Shown piece by piece: positions 23,925-32,424 of a stretch of DNA of 64,000 nt. The DNA is from Haloglomus salinum. GTDB taxonomy: Archaea > Halobacteriota > Halobacteria > Halobacteriales > Haloarculaceae. The position numbers and the translations under genes are program-made. The notes under the pieces are model-generated. The model was not told where the DNA came from, did not search any database, and worked only from the letters and a program-made list of their open reading frames with translations. Positions within the stretch are counted from its first letter, which is position 1; the number at the start of each line of letters is the position of its first letter. The stretch is from positions 3,844,001 to 3,908,000 of the forward strand of contig NZ_CP101153.1 of assembly GCF_024298825.1 (NCBI RefSeq), read 5' to 3'.

Positions 23925-26225
23925 ATGGACGGGAGCGACGGCGCGAGCGTCGACGGTGAGGACGAGGGCAGCGGGCAGGTGAGTCCGGACGCCGGAGCGG
24001 TGGAGCCGGTCACCAGTCCGCTCGCCGGCCTGTTCGCCCCCGAGCGCGTGGCCGTCGTCGGCGCCACCGAGCGCGAGGGGAGCGTCGGCCGCGCGGTGAC
24101 GGCGAACCTGCAACAGTCGTTCGATGGCGACGTGGTGCCGGTGAACCCATCCACCGGGGCTGTGCTGGGGCTGTCGACCGTGGACAGCGTCGCGGAGGCG
24201 GACGCGGACCTCGCGGTGGTCATCGTCCCGCCCGCGGCGGCGGTCGAGGTCGTCGAGGAGGCGGGCGAAGCCGGCATCGACGACGTGGTCGTCATCACCG
24301 CCGGCTTCGGCGAAGGAGGGCCGGAGGGCGTCGCTCGCGAGCGCGAACTCGTGGCCGTCGCCGAGGAGTACGACCTCAACCTCGTCGGTCCGAACTGCCT
24401 GGGTATCATCTCGACGCCCGTGGGGCTGAATGCGACGTTCGCCCCCCGGAACGCGCTGCCGGGCGATATCTCGTTCATGAGCCAGTCCGGCGCGTTCGTG
24501 ACGGCCGTGCTGGACTGGGCGGCCGAGCGCGACCTCGGCTTCCGCGAGGTGGTCTCGCTTGGGAACAAGGCCGTCCTCGACGAATCGGACTTCGTCGCAC
24601 ACTGGGGCGCCGACGAGGGGACCGACGTGGTGCTGGGCTACCTCGAGGGCATCGACGACGGCGCGGGATTCATCGAGACGGCCCGCGAGGTGACCGCGGA
24701 GACGCCCGTCGTCCTCGTCAAGTCGGGCCGAACCGAGGCCGGCGCCCACGCCGCGGCCTCGCACACGGGCGCCATCGCCGGGAGCGAGGCGGCCTACGAG
24801 GCCGGCCTCGACCAGGCGGGCGTCCTGCGCGCCGAGAGCGTCCAGGAGCTGTTCGATTCCGCGGCCGCCCTCGCCGGCCAGCCGGTGCCCGAGAGCGACG
24901 GCGTCGCCGTGGTCACCAACGCCGGCGGCCCGGGCGTGATGGCGACCGATGCCGTCGGTGACAGCGGACTCGAACTCACCTCGTTCACCGACGCGACCCA
25001 CGAGGCGCTCTCCGAGCGGCTCCCGGACAACGCGAACGTCTACAACCCGGTCGATGTCATCGGCGACGCGCCGGTCGAGCGCATCGCGGACACGCTGGAT
25101 ATCGTCCTCGACGACCCGAACGTCGGTGCCTGCGTCGTCATCACCTGTCCGACGGCGACGCTCTCGTTCGACGACTTCGGGGACGCCGTGGTGGCGGCCA
25201 ACGAGTCGGGCGTGCCGCTCGCGGCCTGCCTCATGGGCGGCGCCGACGCGGCCGACGCCGACCGGCGACTCGCGGCGGCGGGCGTCCCGACGTACTTCGA
25301 CCCCGCGCGGGCGGTCCGGTCGCTGGATGCGCTCCGACGCTACCGGGAGGTCCGGGAGCGAGAGTACGCCGCCCCGACCGAGTTCGACGTCGACCGCGCG
25401 CACGTCCGCGAGCGGCTCGCCGCCGCCGCTCGGAACGACGAGACCCGCCTCGGCGTCGAGGCGATGGACCTGCTCGACGCGTACGGCATCCCGACCCCCG
25501 CCGGCGAGGTGGTCGACTCCCCGAGCGAGGCCGAGCGGGTCGCACGCGACATCGTGGGCGACGCGCCCGGCAGCCCGGACGACGAGGCGGGCGTCGTGAT
25601 GAAGATCGTCAGCCCCGACATCCTCCACAAGAGCGACATCGGCGGTGTCAAGGTCGGTGTGCCGCCCGACGAGGTGGCAGACGCGTTCGAGGACCTCGTC
25701 TCGCGGGCCCGGCGCTACCAGCCCGACGCCACCATCCTCGGCGTCCAGGTGCAGGAACTGCTCGACACCGGGGACGGCGTCGAGACCATCGTCGGGACGA
25801 ACCGCGACCCGCAGTTCGGGCCGCTCGTCCTGTTCGGGCTCGGCGGCGTCTTCGTGGAGGTGCTGGAGGACACCACCGTCCGGGTGGCGCCGGTGGCCGA
25901 ACCGGAGGCCCGGCGGATGCTCGACGACATCGACTCGGCACCGCTTCTGCGCGGCGCCCGGGGTCGCGAGCCGGTCGACGAGGACGCCATCGTCGAGACC
26001 ATCGGGCGACTGTCCCAGCTCGTGACCGACTTCCCTTCTATCCTCGAACTGGACGTGAACCCGCTCGTGGTGACGCCCGAGGGCGCGACGGCAGTCGACG
26101 TTCGACTCACCATCGACCCCGACGAGGTCGCGGGCGTCGACCCCGAGGCCACGGGAGGGGCGGCCGACGGCGACCAGCACCGGACGACGACCGACACCGC
26201 GGACACCACGGAGACGGACCGATGA
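23925..26225 (+). CDS. Acetate-CoA ligase (ADP-forming), fused alpha-beta
   Basis: A 766-aa acyl-CoA synthetase of the NDP-forming type. Residues about 25-155 are the CoA-binding Rossmann domain (ERVAVVGATEREGSVGRAV). About 170-480 are the succinyl-CoA-synthetase-like ligase domains, with FMSQSGAF and SHTGAIAGS, which contains the candidate phospho-His. About 500-740 are the ATP-grasp domain (HKSDIGGVKVG, FGPLVLFGLGG). It turns acetyl-CoA, ADP and Pi into acetate, ATP and CoA. Its stop overlaps the next start by 4 bp. Confidence 0.9.
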   Translation: MDGSDGASVDGEDEGSGQVSPDAGAVEPVTSPLAGLFAPERVAVVGATEREGSVGRAVTANLQQSFDGDVVPVNPSTGAVLGLSTVDSVAEADADLAVVIVPPAAAVEVVEEAGEAGIDDVVVITAGFGEGGPEGVARERELVAVAEEYDLNLVGPNCLGIISTPVGLNATFAPRNALPGDISFMSQSGAFVTAVLDWAAERDLGFREVVSLGNKAVLDESDFVAHWGADEGTDVVLGYLEGIDDGAGFIETAREVTAETPVVLVKSGRTEAGAHAAASHTGAIAGSEAAYEAGLDQAGVLRAESVQELFDSAAALAGQPVPESDGVAVVTNAGGPGVMATDAVGDSGLELTSFTDATHEALSERLPDNANVYNPVDVIGDAPVERIADTLDIVLDDPNVGACVVITCPTATLSFDDFGDAVVAANESGVPLAACLMGGADAADADRRLAAAGVPTYFDPARAVRSLDALRRYREVREREYAAPTEFDVDRAHVRERLAAAARNDETRLGVEAMDLLDAYGIPTPAGEVVDSPSEAERVARDIVGDAPGSPDDEAGVVMKIVSPDILHKSDIGGVKVGVPPDEVADAFEDLVSRARRYQPDATILGVQVQELLDTGDGVETIVGTNRDPQFGPLVLFGLGGVFVEVLEDTTVRVAPVAEPEARRMLDDIDSAPLLRGARGREPVDEDAIVETIGRLSQLVTDFPSILELDVNPLVVTPEGATAVDVRLTIDPDEVAGVDPEATGGAADGDQHRTTTDTADTTETDR

Positions 26226-27382
26226 GCGAACACGACGACACATCAGACGAGCGTACCGAGACGGAGCCGAGTGCGACGACCGACACCGACGGTCACGGCG
26301 ACGGGGACCAGGCAGCCGAGACGCTGCTGGTCACGTCGACCGCGGATTCGACCGGAAAGACAGCGGTCGCGCTCGCGCTCGCGCTGGCCGCGCGCGACGG
26401 GGGGAAGTCGGTCGGCTACATGAAACCGAAGGGGACCCGCCTCGAGAGCAACGTCGGCAAGACGCTCGACGCCGACCCGATGCTGGCTCGGGAACTCCTC
26501 GACCTCGACGACCCGATGCACGAACTGGAGCCGGTCGTCTACTCGCCGACCTTCGTCCGCGAGGCGGTCCGGGGCCGCGAGGACCCGGCGGCGCTTCGGG
26601 AGACCGTGCGCGAGGCCTTCGCCGACCTCGCGGCCGGCCGCGACCTGCTGCTGGTCGAGGGGGGAGGACTGAACGCCGGCGCGACGGTCGGCCTGACGGA
26701 CCCCGAGGTCGCGGACCTGCTCGACGCGCGGGTGCTGCTGGTGGCCCCGTACAGCGGGCCCGAGGACATCGACGATGTCCTCGTGGCGAGCGAGCGGTTC
26801 GGCGACCGCCTCTCGGGGGTCCTGTTCAACGCGGTCGGTGACGCCGCGTTCGACGACCTCGCCAGCGACGTGGTCCCGTTCCTCTCGGGGCGTGGCGTCC
26901 GGACCTTCGGGACGCTCCCACGGGTGAAAGAACTCGCGGGTGTCGCCGTGGCTGACCTCGGTCAGGAGCTGGGGGCCCGGACCCTGACCGACGGGGCCCC
27001 GACCGACGCCATCGTCGAGCGGTTCGTCGTCGGGGCGATGAGTGCGGGCGAGGCGCTGCCGGCCCTCCGGCGGACTCGCTCGGCGGTCCTCGTCAGCGGC
27101 GGGGACCGGCCCGAAATCGTCACGGCGGCGCTGGACGCATCCGGCATCGAGGCTGTCCTCTTGACCGGTGGGTTCCAGCCGCCGGCAGCGGTCCTCGGCC
27201 GCGCGGAGGAGGCAGGCGTCCCGGTCCTGCTGGTCCAGGCGGACACGACGACCGCCATCGAGCGGCTGGAGGGCGTCATCCGCTCGGGCCGGGCCCGCGA
27301 TGCCCGGACGGTCGAACGGATGGGTGACCTGCTCGCGGAGTACGCCGACGTGGACGCGATGCTGCTTGGGACGGGCGGTTGA
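26222..27382 (+). CDS. Phosphotransacetylase-like (BioD/DRTGG) protein
   Basis: A 386-aa protein translated from an ATGA overlap with the acetyl-CoA synthetase gene. After a charged tail of about 30 residues come a P-loop (TSTADSTGKTAVALALA) and a BioD-like NTPase core with LLVEGGGLNAGATVG and VLLVAPYSG. A DRTGG-type domain lies near 245-360. This is the architecture of the N-terminal part of Pta-like proteins without the acyltransferase domain. Tight coupling to the ADP-forming synthetase suggests a regulatory role in acetyl-CoA/acetate conversion. Confidence 0.75.
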   Translation: MSEHDDTSDERTETEPSATTDTDGHGDGDQAAETLLVTSTADSTGKTAVALALALAARDGGKSVGYMKPKGTRLESNVGKTLDADPMLARELLDLDDPMHELEPVVYSPTFVREAVRGREDPAALRETVREAFADLAAGRDLLLVEGGGLNAGATVGLTDPEVADLLDARVLLVAPYSGPEDIDDVLVASERFGDRLSGVLFNAVGDAAFDDLASDVVPFLSGRGVRTFGTLPRVKELAGVAVADLGQELGARTLTDGAPTDAIVERFVVGAMSAGEALPALRRTRSAVLVSGGDRPEIVTAALDASGIEAVLLTGGFQPPAAVLGRAEEAGVPVLLVQADTTTAIERLEGVIRSGRARDARTVERMGDLLAEYADVDAMLLGTGG

Positions 27383-27413
27383 GAACACTCGTCGCGTCGT
27401 TCCGTGGGTCGGC

Positions 27414-27875
27414 TCAGGCGGAGTCGTCACCCGCGGCCACCTCGGGCTGCCGGGGCTCCGAGAGGAGGAGCACCGGGAGCGAGGTGTTGGCGGCGACACG
27501 CTCGCTGGTGCTCCCCAGAATCCCACCCGGCCCGTGTCGCCCCGTCGACCCCATCACGATGAGCTCCATTCCCTGGTCCTCGGCGTAGTCGATGATGCCG
27601 CGGTAGACGCCCATCCCCCGGACGACGGCAGTCTCGACGGGTACATCGTCGGCACGAGCGGCCAGTTCGGAGAGGAACTCCTCGGCCTCGCCCCGGAGCC
27701 GGTCGAACCGGCGTGCCATCGATTCAGAGGAGAGGAGCAGCGCCGTCGCCGACTCGTCGAGGACGAAGAGGAGGTGGACCGTACTGCCGTGCTCGCGAGC
27801 GACATCGAACGCCTCCGCGGCCGCGCGTTCGGCGGCCTCGCTCCCGTCGACAGGGACGAGGATGGATTCGTACAT
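27414..27875 (-). CDS. Universal stress protein (UspA family)
   Basis: A 153-aa UspA-fold protein. It begins YESILVPVDGSEAAERA and ends with the ATP-binding signature GSTGRHGPGGILGSTSERV (Gx2Gx9GS type), so it should bind ATP. It is monocistronic and convergent with the phosphotransacetylase-like gene. Its ligand or partner is unknown. Confidence 0.88.
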   Translation of the reverse strand: MYESILVPVDGSEAAERAAAEAFDVAREHGSTVHLLFVLDESATALLLSSESMARRFDRLRGEAEEFLSELAARADDVPVETAVVRGMGVYRGIIDYAEDQGMELIVMGSTGRHGPGGILGSTSERVAANTSLPVLLLSEPRQPEVAAGDDSA

Positions 27876-27963
27876 ACCCGCGGGCAGAACGGCTGGCAGT
27901 ATGAGCCTTCGGCCCCGTGTGCGCCGGCCCCGTCGTGTCCCCGGGAATTTATCACCGAATCCG

Positions 27964-28000
27964 CACTACGAACCCACGGAGCCAAGTCGGCTCCGTAGTG
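27964..28000 (-). terminator. Hairpin downstream of the biotin operon
   Basis: CGGAGCC (27977-27983) pairs with GGCTCCG (27989-27995) around a 5-nt loop. The stem extends through CACTA (27964-27968) and TAGTG (27996-28000) after an internal bulge. It lies 56 bp past the bioD stop, ahead of the usp gene, where a terminator or processing site would be expected. Confidence 0.35.
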
Positions 28001-28055
28001 TCACACGCGGGGCACACACCCCCGCGTTCGACCACGCTCGACCTCTCGCCCGTGC

Positions 28056-28736
28056 TCATCGCTCGTCAGCATCGGGGCTCGCGATATCGACGTATCGGGG
28101 CAGGTCCGCGACCAGGTCGATGGCTGCCGCTGGATTCGAGAGGTCGGTGGGGGGGAGCGTCGCCACCTCGTGGCCCGTCATCTCCGCCAGCACCTCGGGG
28201 TTCGTGCGTTCGGCGACCGACGCGCCCTCGTACTCGTTGAGGACGACGCCCCGGACCGGAACGTCCCGGCGCTCCAGCGCCTCGACGGTCAGCGCGGTGT
28301 GGTTGAGCGTCCCCAGTCCGGACCGGCTGACGACGACCGCCGGCAGGCCGAGGTCGGCGACGAGGTCCACCACCTCTCGCCCCTCCGCGAGCGGCACCCG
28401 GAGGCCGCCGATGCCCTCGAGCACGCCGACCTCGGCGGCGGCGAGCTCGGTGGCGCAGAAATCACGGATCTCTCTGTAGGTGAGTTCCTCGTCGGCCTCG
28501 TCAGCCGCGACCGCTGGGGCGAGTGCGGGGCCGAGGTAGCGGCCACAGGCCCCGGCCGCCTCGTCGTCGCAGGCTTCGCGGACGAAGCCGGCGTCGTCGT
28601 CCGGGGGGTGACCCGTCTGACAGGGTTTCACCCCGACCGCGTCGACGCCCTCGCCCCGGAGGCGTCCCACGAGACCGGCGGTGACGACGGTCTTCCCGAT
28701 GCCCGTGTCCGTACCCAGAACGGCGATGTTCGACAT
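28056..28736 (-). CDS. bioD: Dethiobiotin synthase
   Basis: A 226-aa ATP-dependent carboxylase that closes the ureido ring of 7,8-diaminononanoate to give dethiobiotin. The P-loop is GTDTGIGKT (8-16) and the substrate Lys/Thr stretch is VKPCQTG. EGIGGLRVPL and the NEYEG base-recognition segment are also present. It is the last gene of bioB-bioU-bioF-bioD. A GTG two codons earlier is an alternative start. Confidence 0.93.
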   Translation of the reverse strand: MSNIAVLGTDTGIGKTVVTAGLVGRLRGEGVDAVGVKPCQTGHPPDDDAGFVREACDDEAAGACGRYLGPALAPAVAADEADEELTYREIRDFCATELAAAEVGVLEGIGGLRVPLAEGREVVDLVADLGLPAVVVSRSGLGTLNHTALTVEALERRDVPVRGVVLNEYEGASVAERTNPEVLAEMTGHEVATLPPTDLSNPAAAIDLVADLPRYVDIASPDADER

Positions 28737-28787
28737 GTGCACGCGGAGAGCGGACGAGGTATTGAAACCCGGCGGGTCGCACCGGGC

Positions 28788-30044
28788 TCAGCGGAGGTCC
28801 AGCTCGGTGTCGGCGGCCTCGAACGTCGCGAGACAGCGGTCCACGTCGGCGGGTGTGTGCGCCGCGGTCGGCGCGAGACGGATGCGGCTCGTCCCCTCGG
28901 GTACGGTCGGCGGCCGGATAGCGGGCGCGACGATGCCGGCATCGTGGAGCCGGTCGGCCAGCGCCACGGCGTCGGCACGGTCGCCGACGACGACCGGGAG
29001 AATCTGTGTCTCGCCGAGCACCTCGTAGCCCAGCGCTTCGAGTCCCTCGCGCGTCCGCTCGACCACGTCCCAGAGCCGGTCGCGGCGCTGGTCCTCCCGC
29101 GCGATGCGGAGCGCTTCGCGGGCGGCGCCCGCGGCTGGCGGCGCCAGCCCGGTCGAGAAGACGAACGCGCGGGCCGTGTTGAGCAGGTGTTCGACCAGCG
29201 ACTCGCTCCCGGCGACGTAACCGCCCTGTGCACCGAGCGCCTTCGAGAGCGTGCCGAGCTGCACGTCGACCCGGTCGCTCAGGCCCTCGCGCTGGACGAT
29301 ACCGCCGCCGTCGGCGTACAGCCCGGTGGCGTGGGCCTCGTCGACCATCGTCCACGTACCGAACTCCTCGGCCGCGTCGCAGAGCTCCGCGAGCGGCGCC
29401 ACGTCGCCGTCCATCGAGAACACGGTATCCGTGACGACGAGCCAGGACTCGTCGCTCGCGTCCACGTCGCGAGCGCGTTCGCGCATCGCCGCACGCAGTG
29501 AGCGTGGGTCGCAGTGGTCGTATATCTCTACGTCGGCCCCCGAGAGCCGGCAGCCGTCGATGATGCTGGCGTGGTTCAGTTCGTCCGAGAAGACGGCGTC
29601 GGGGGCGAGCGCGGTGATGGTGCCGACGTTGGCGGCGTACCCCGAGGAGAAGACGAGCGCACGCTCGGTCCGTTTGGTGGCCGCGAGGTCGCGCTCCAGG
29701 CCGCGATGGGCGGGTGTGTCGCCCACGACGAGTCGTGAGGCACCGGCACCCGTGCCGACCTCGCGGGCCGTCTCCGCAGCGGCCGCGGCCAGCCGCGGGT
29801 CGCCCGCGAGTCCGAGGTAGTCGTTGGAGGCGAGGACGAGGCGCTCCTCGGTCCAATTGGCGGATTCGCCCTTCGGGTCGGGGGCAGTCCGAGCGCGCGG
29901 CCCGACCTCGTCGACCGGCGTCAGGTCCCGCCGGAGGTCGCGAGCCTCGCGGCTGGCGAGGCGTGACTCGAGGTCGAAGCCCCGGTCGCGTGGCTCTCCG
30001 TGGGTGTCGTCGCCGTCGGGACGGTGTCGCGGTTCGAAGCTCAT
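28788..30044 (-). CDS. bioF: 8-amino-7-oxononanoate synthase
   Basis: A 418-aa PLP enzyme of the alpha-oxoamine synthase family that joins pimeloyl-thioester and L-alanine. It shows LASNDYLGL, TGAGASRLV, FSDELNHASIIDG, MVDEAHATG and the PLP Lys in LGTLSKALGAQGGY. Its start is 21 bp after the bioU stop and bioD follows closely. The N-terminal 65 residues are longer and more charged than in bacterial BioF. Confidence 0.92.
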   Translation of the reverse strand: MSFEPRHRPDGDDTHGEPRDRGFDLESRLASREARDLRRDLTPVDEVGPRARTAPDPKGESANWTEERLVLASNDYLGLAGDPRLAAAAAETAREVGTGAGASRLVVGDTPAHRGLERDLAATKRTERALVFSSGYAANVGTITALAPDAVFSDELNHASIIDGCRLSGADVEIYDHCDPRSLRAAMRERARDVDASDESWLVVTDTVFSMDGDVAPLAELCDAAEEFGTWTMVDEAHATGLYADGGGIVQREGLSDRVDVQLGTLSKALGAQGGYVAGSESLVEHLLNTARAFVFSTGLAPPAAGAAREALRIAREDQRRDRLWDVVERTREGLEALGYEVLGETQILPVVVGDRADAVALADRLHDAGIVAPAIRPPTVPEGTSRIRLAPTAAHTPADVDRCLATFEAADTELDLR

Positions 30045-30065
30045 CGAGTTCTGTGACGCCCAGAT

Positions 30066-31112
30066 TCAGAAGCCGGGCATCAGTTCTGCGGGGCCGAAGA
30101 CGCCGTAGTCGCCGGCGCGGTTGTGCCGGACGGCCGCCTTCAGATAGCCCAGTGCGGGACCGTTGACGTTGGCCTCCATGCTCGTGTCGTCCCCGAGTTC
30201 GAAGGTGTTGGTGGCGACCTCGCCGTCGAACGTCTCGCCGGTGACCGTGACGGTCGTCGTGGTCGGCTTCTCGTCGTTGCGCAGGTCCAGCACGCCGCCG
30301 ACGGTGACGTCCTCGGCGTCGCAGATGCCCGCGCGCTCGAGGAGCACGTCGTCGGCGTGCTCCATGTCGTGGAACTCCAGCACGCCGTCGTGCTCGTCGA
30401 CCAGTTCCTCGATCTCCTCGTCGGTCATGGCGCGAGCGGTCTCGATGTCGTAGCCGTCGAGGTGGGCGATGTCCTCGCGGACGGTGCCGCGGTTGTCCTC
30501 ATAGCCCGATTTGAGGCCGACGCCCCACCAGATGTCGACCTCGTGGACCTCGACGAACGACTGTGCGGCGAGTGCCGCGGCGCCCGTGAGGAAGCCGGGC
30601 GTGGCGCCCGCGCCGCAGACGAACGTGATGCCCGAGTCCTGGAGCGTCTCCTCGCGGTCGTCGAGCATCCCGATGACGCGACTCCGCTTGAGCACGTCCA
30701 CGAGGACGCCCTCGTAGTCGGCCTCGGCGAAGCGCTCGGCCACGCGCGGGATGAAGTCGTGTTCGAGGTTCGGGAGTGCGATGAGGACTGCGTCGATGGC
30801 GCCCGATTCGTCGATGATGTCGTCGATGGGCGTGTCCGTGGGGTCGGCCTGGACGGAAGCGGCGACGCCCTTGTCGGCGCCGGCCTGTTTGATGCCGCCG
30901 GTGCTGTCGTCGACCGTGGCCCCGCCGTCGGAGGCAATGTTGCCTTCCGTCGCCGCCAGCAGTTCGTCCACGTCGAGGCCGTCGTGGTCGACGGCGACGC
31001 CGTGGCGGTCACACGCCGCGACCGGTGTCAGTTCCTCCTTGTCCTTCGAGACCTCGAGTGCTCGCCGCCCGATGCCGCCCGTGCCGAGTACCGCGAACGT
31101 CATTTCGTGCAT
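30066..31112 (-). CDS. bioU: (S)-8-amino-7-oxononanoate synthase BioU (suicide enzyme)
   Basis: A 348-aa saccharopine-dehydrogenase-like protein with an N-terminal Rossmann motif (VLGTGGIGRRALE). It lies between bioB and bioF where bioA would be expected, and bioA is absent. That context and fold match BioU, which replaces BioA and uses one of its own lysines as amino donor, so each molecule turns over once. Lys142 in VDVLKRSRVIG is my candidate for that lysine by position in the family; the assignment is inferred. FVCGAGATPGFLTGAA and NGPALGYLKAAVRHN are other conserved-looking blocks. Confidence 0.82.
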   Translation of the reverse strand: MHEMTFAVLGTGGIGRRALEVSKDKEELTPVAACDRHGVAVDHDGLDVDELLAATEGNIASDGGATVDDSTGGIKQAGADKGVAASVQADPTDTPIDDIIDESGAIDAVLIALPNLEHDFIPRVAERFAEADYEGVLVDVLKRSRVIGMLDDREETLQDSGITFVCGAGATPGFLTGAAALAAQSFVEVHEVDIWWGVGLKSGYEDNRGTVREDIAHLDGYDIETARAMTDEEIEELVDEHDGVLEFHDMEHADDVLLERAGICDAEDVTVGGVLDLRNDEKPTTTTVTVTGETFDGEVATNTFELGDDTSMEANVNGPALGYLKAAVRHNRAGDYGVFGPAELMPGF

Positions 31113-31149
31113 AGGTTCGTAATCTGTTGTTTCCGTGGTGAAGTCGTCT

Positions 31150-31184
31150 GATTATCCAGTTATATACCGTTCCGAACGATAATC
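31150..31184 (-). promoter_or_regulatory. bioU promoter with inverted repeat around the TATA box
   Basis: On the minus strand TATATAAC (revcomp of about 31159-31166) is a good archaeal TATA box about 50 bp upstream of the bioU ATG. It is enclosed by the inverted repeat GATTATC (31150-31156) and GATAATC (31178-31184), spacer 21 bp. The layout fits an operator that blocks TBP/TFB, perhaps for a BirA-type biotin regulator; the regulator is not in the window. Confidence 0.5.
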
Positions 31185-31187
31185 GAA

Positions 31188-32300
31188 TCAGTCGTCGAGT
31201 TCCGCGTTGCTGGTCGCCGACCCAGCCGCCGTCGCGGGGCCGTCGCCGCTGCTGTGACGCGCCCGGACCGCCGCCTCGTCGAAGTCGTTGACCGACTTGT
31301 TCGGTTCGAGGCCGGCCTTGCGCATTATCTCGATGTCGTCGGCGGGGTCCTGTCCCTCGGTGGTGAGATAGTCGCCCGTGAGCATCCCGTCGGCGCCGGC
31401 CTCGAAGGGGAGGTGCTGCTCGTCGCCCTTCAGGTTCACCTCGCGCCCACCCGTGAGGCGGACGCGGGCGTGCGGGTGGAGCAGCCGGTAGACGGCGATG
31501 GTCGAGATGACCTCCTCCGTGCTGATGAGCGCGGTGTCGTGCTCCTCGCCCAGCGGCGTCCCCGCCACCGGGTTGAGGATGTTGACCGGGAGCGAGGAGA
31601 CGCCGATATCCCGGAGTTCCATGGCGGCGTCCACGCGGTCCGTGGGCGACTCGCCCATCCCGAGGATGACGCCCGCACAGAGGTCCATCCCGGCCTCCTT
31701 CGCCACGCGCAGGGTGTGGAGCCGGTCCTCGAACGTGTGGGACTCCACGATCTCGGGGAAGTACCGTCGGGAGGTCTCGATGTTGTGGTTGTAGTGGTTG
31801 AGTCCCTCCTCGACGAGTATCTCGGCCTCCTCCTCCGTGAGGATGCCCAGCGAGGCGTCGACCTCGACGTCGGTCTCGTCGCGGACGAGTCGGATGGCGC
31901 GGATGACCTTCTCCCACTCGTCGGGTCGTTGCTCCTTGGAGACGCCCTTCTCGGCGACCACGATGCCGAAGCGCTGGGCACCATCGGCCTCGGCGCGTTT
32001 TGCGGCCTCCAGAATCTCCTCCGGCTCGAGGAAGCCGTAGGTGTCGATGCCGGTGTCGAAGTGGGCCGACTGGGCGCAGAAGCCACAGTCCTCCGCGCAG
32101 TTACCGGCCTTCGCGTTCACGATGGAGCAGGCGTCGACCGTCCCGTCGGAGAACTCCTTGCGCACCATGTCCGCGGCGGCGGCGAGTTCGTCGACGGGCT
32201 GGGCGATGAGCGCCAGTCCATCACGGCGGTCGAGCTCGTCGCCCGCCAGCACACGCTCGACGGCGTCGTCTATCGTCCGGTTGCCTGTCTCGTAAACCAC
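31188..32300 (-). CDS. bioB: Biotin synthase
   Basis: A 370-aa radical SAM enzyme that inserts sulfur into dethiobiotin. The SAM-cluster motif is C68, C72 and C75 in AGNCAEDCGFCAQS. Later blocks NHNIETSRRYFPEI, CAGVILGMGES, and LPVNILNPVAGTPL are typical of BioB. It is the first gene of the bio operon. An AT-rich TTTAACAA element about 30 bp upstream of the ATG on the minus strand is a likely promoter element. Confidence 0.95.
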   Translation of the reverse strand: MVYETGNRTIDDAVERVLAGDELDRRDGLALIAQPVDELAAAADMVRKEFSDGTVDACSIVNAKAGNCAEDCGFCAQSAHFDTGIDTYGFLEPEEILEAAKRAEADGAQRFGIVVAEKGVSKEQRPDEWEKVIRAIRLVRDETDVEVDASLGILTEEEAEILVEEGLNHYNHNIETSRRYFPEIVESHTFEDRLHTLRVAKEAGMDLCAGVILGMGESPTDRVDAAMELRDIGVSSLPVNILNPVAGTPLGEEHDTALISTEEVISTIAVYRLLHPHARVRLTGGREVNLKGDEQHLPFEAGADGMLTGDYLTTEGQDPADDIEIMRKAGLEPNKSVNDFDEAAVRARHSSGDGPATAAGSATSNAELDD

Positions 32301-32424
32301 GACTCGTGACTCGGTTGACGCCTTGTTAAAGGTTGGTGAACGTGTGACACGCGGGCAGGGAGTTGTAACGGTTCGTCCGTCACCCGTCGTTTTCGCGGGC
32401 CGAACGACGGCCCCGCCTGTCGGC

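Noticed and set aside
23808-26243. 811-residue minus-strand frame
   Set aside because: Antisense of the ADP-forming acetate-CoA ligase, whose domains are all recognisable on the plus strand.
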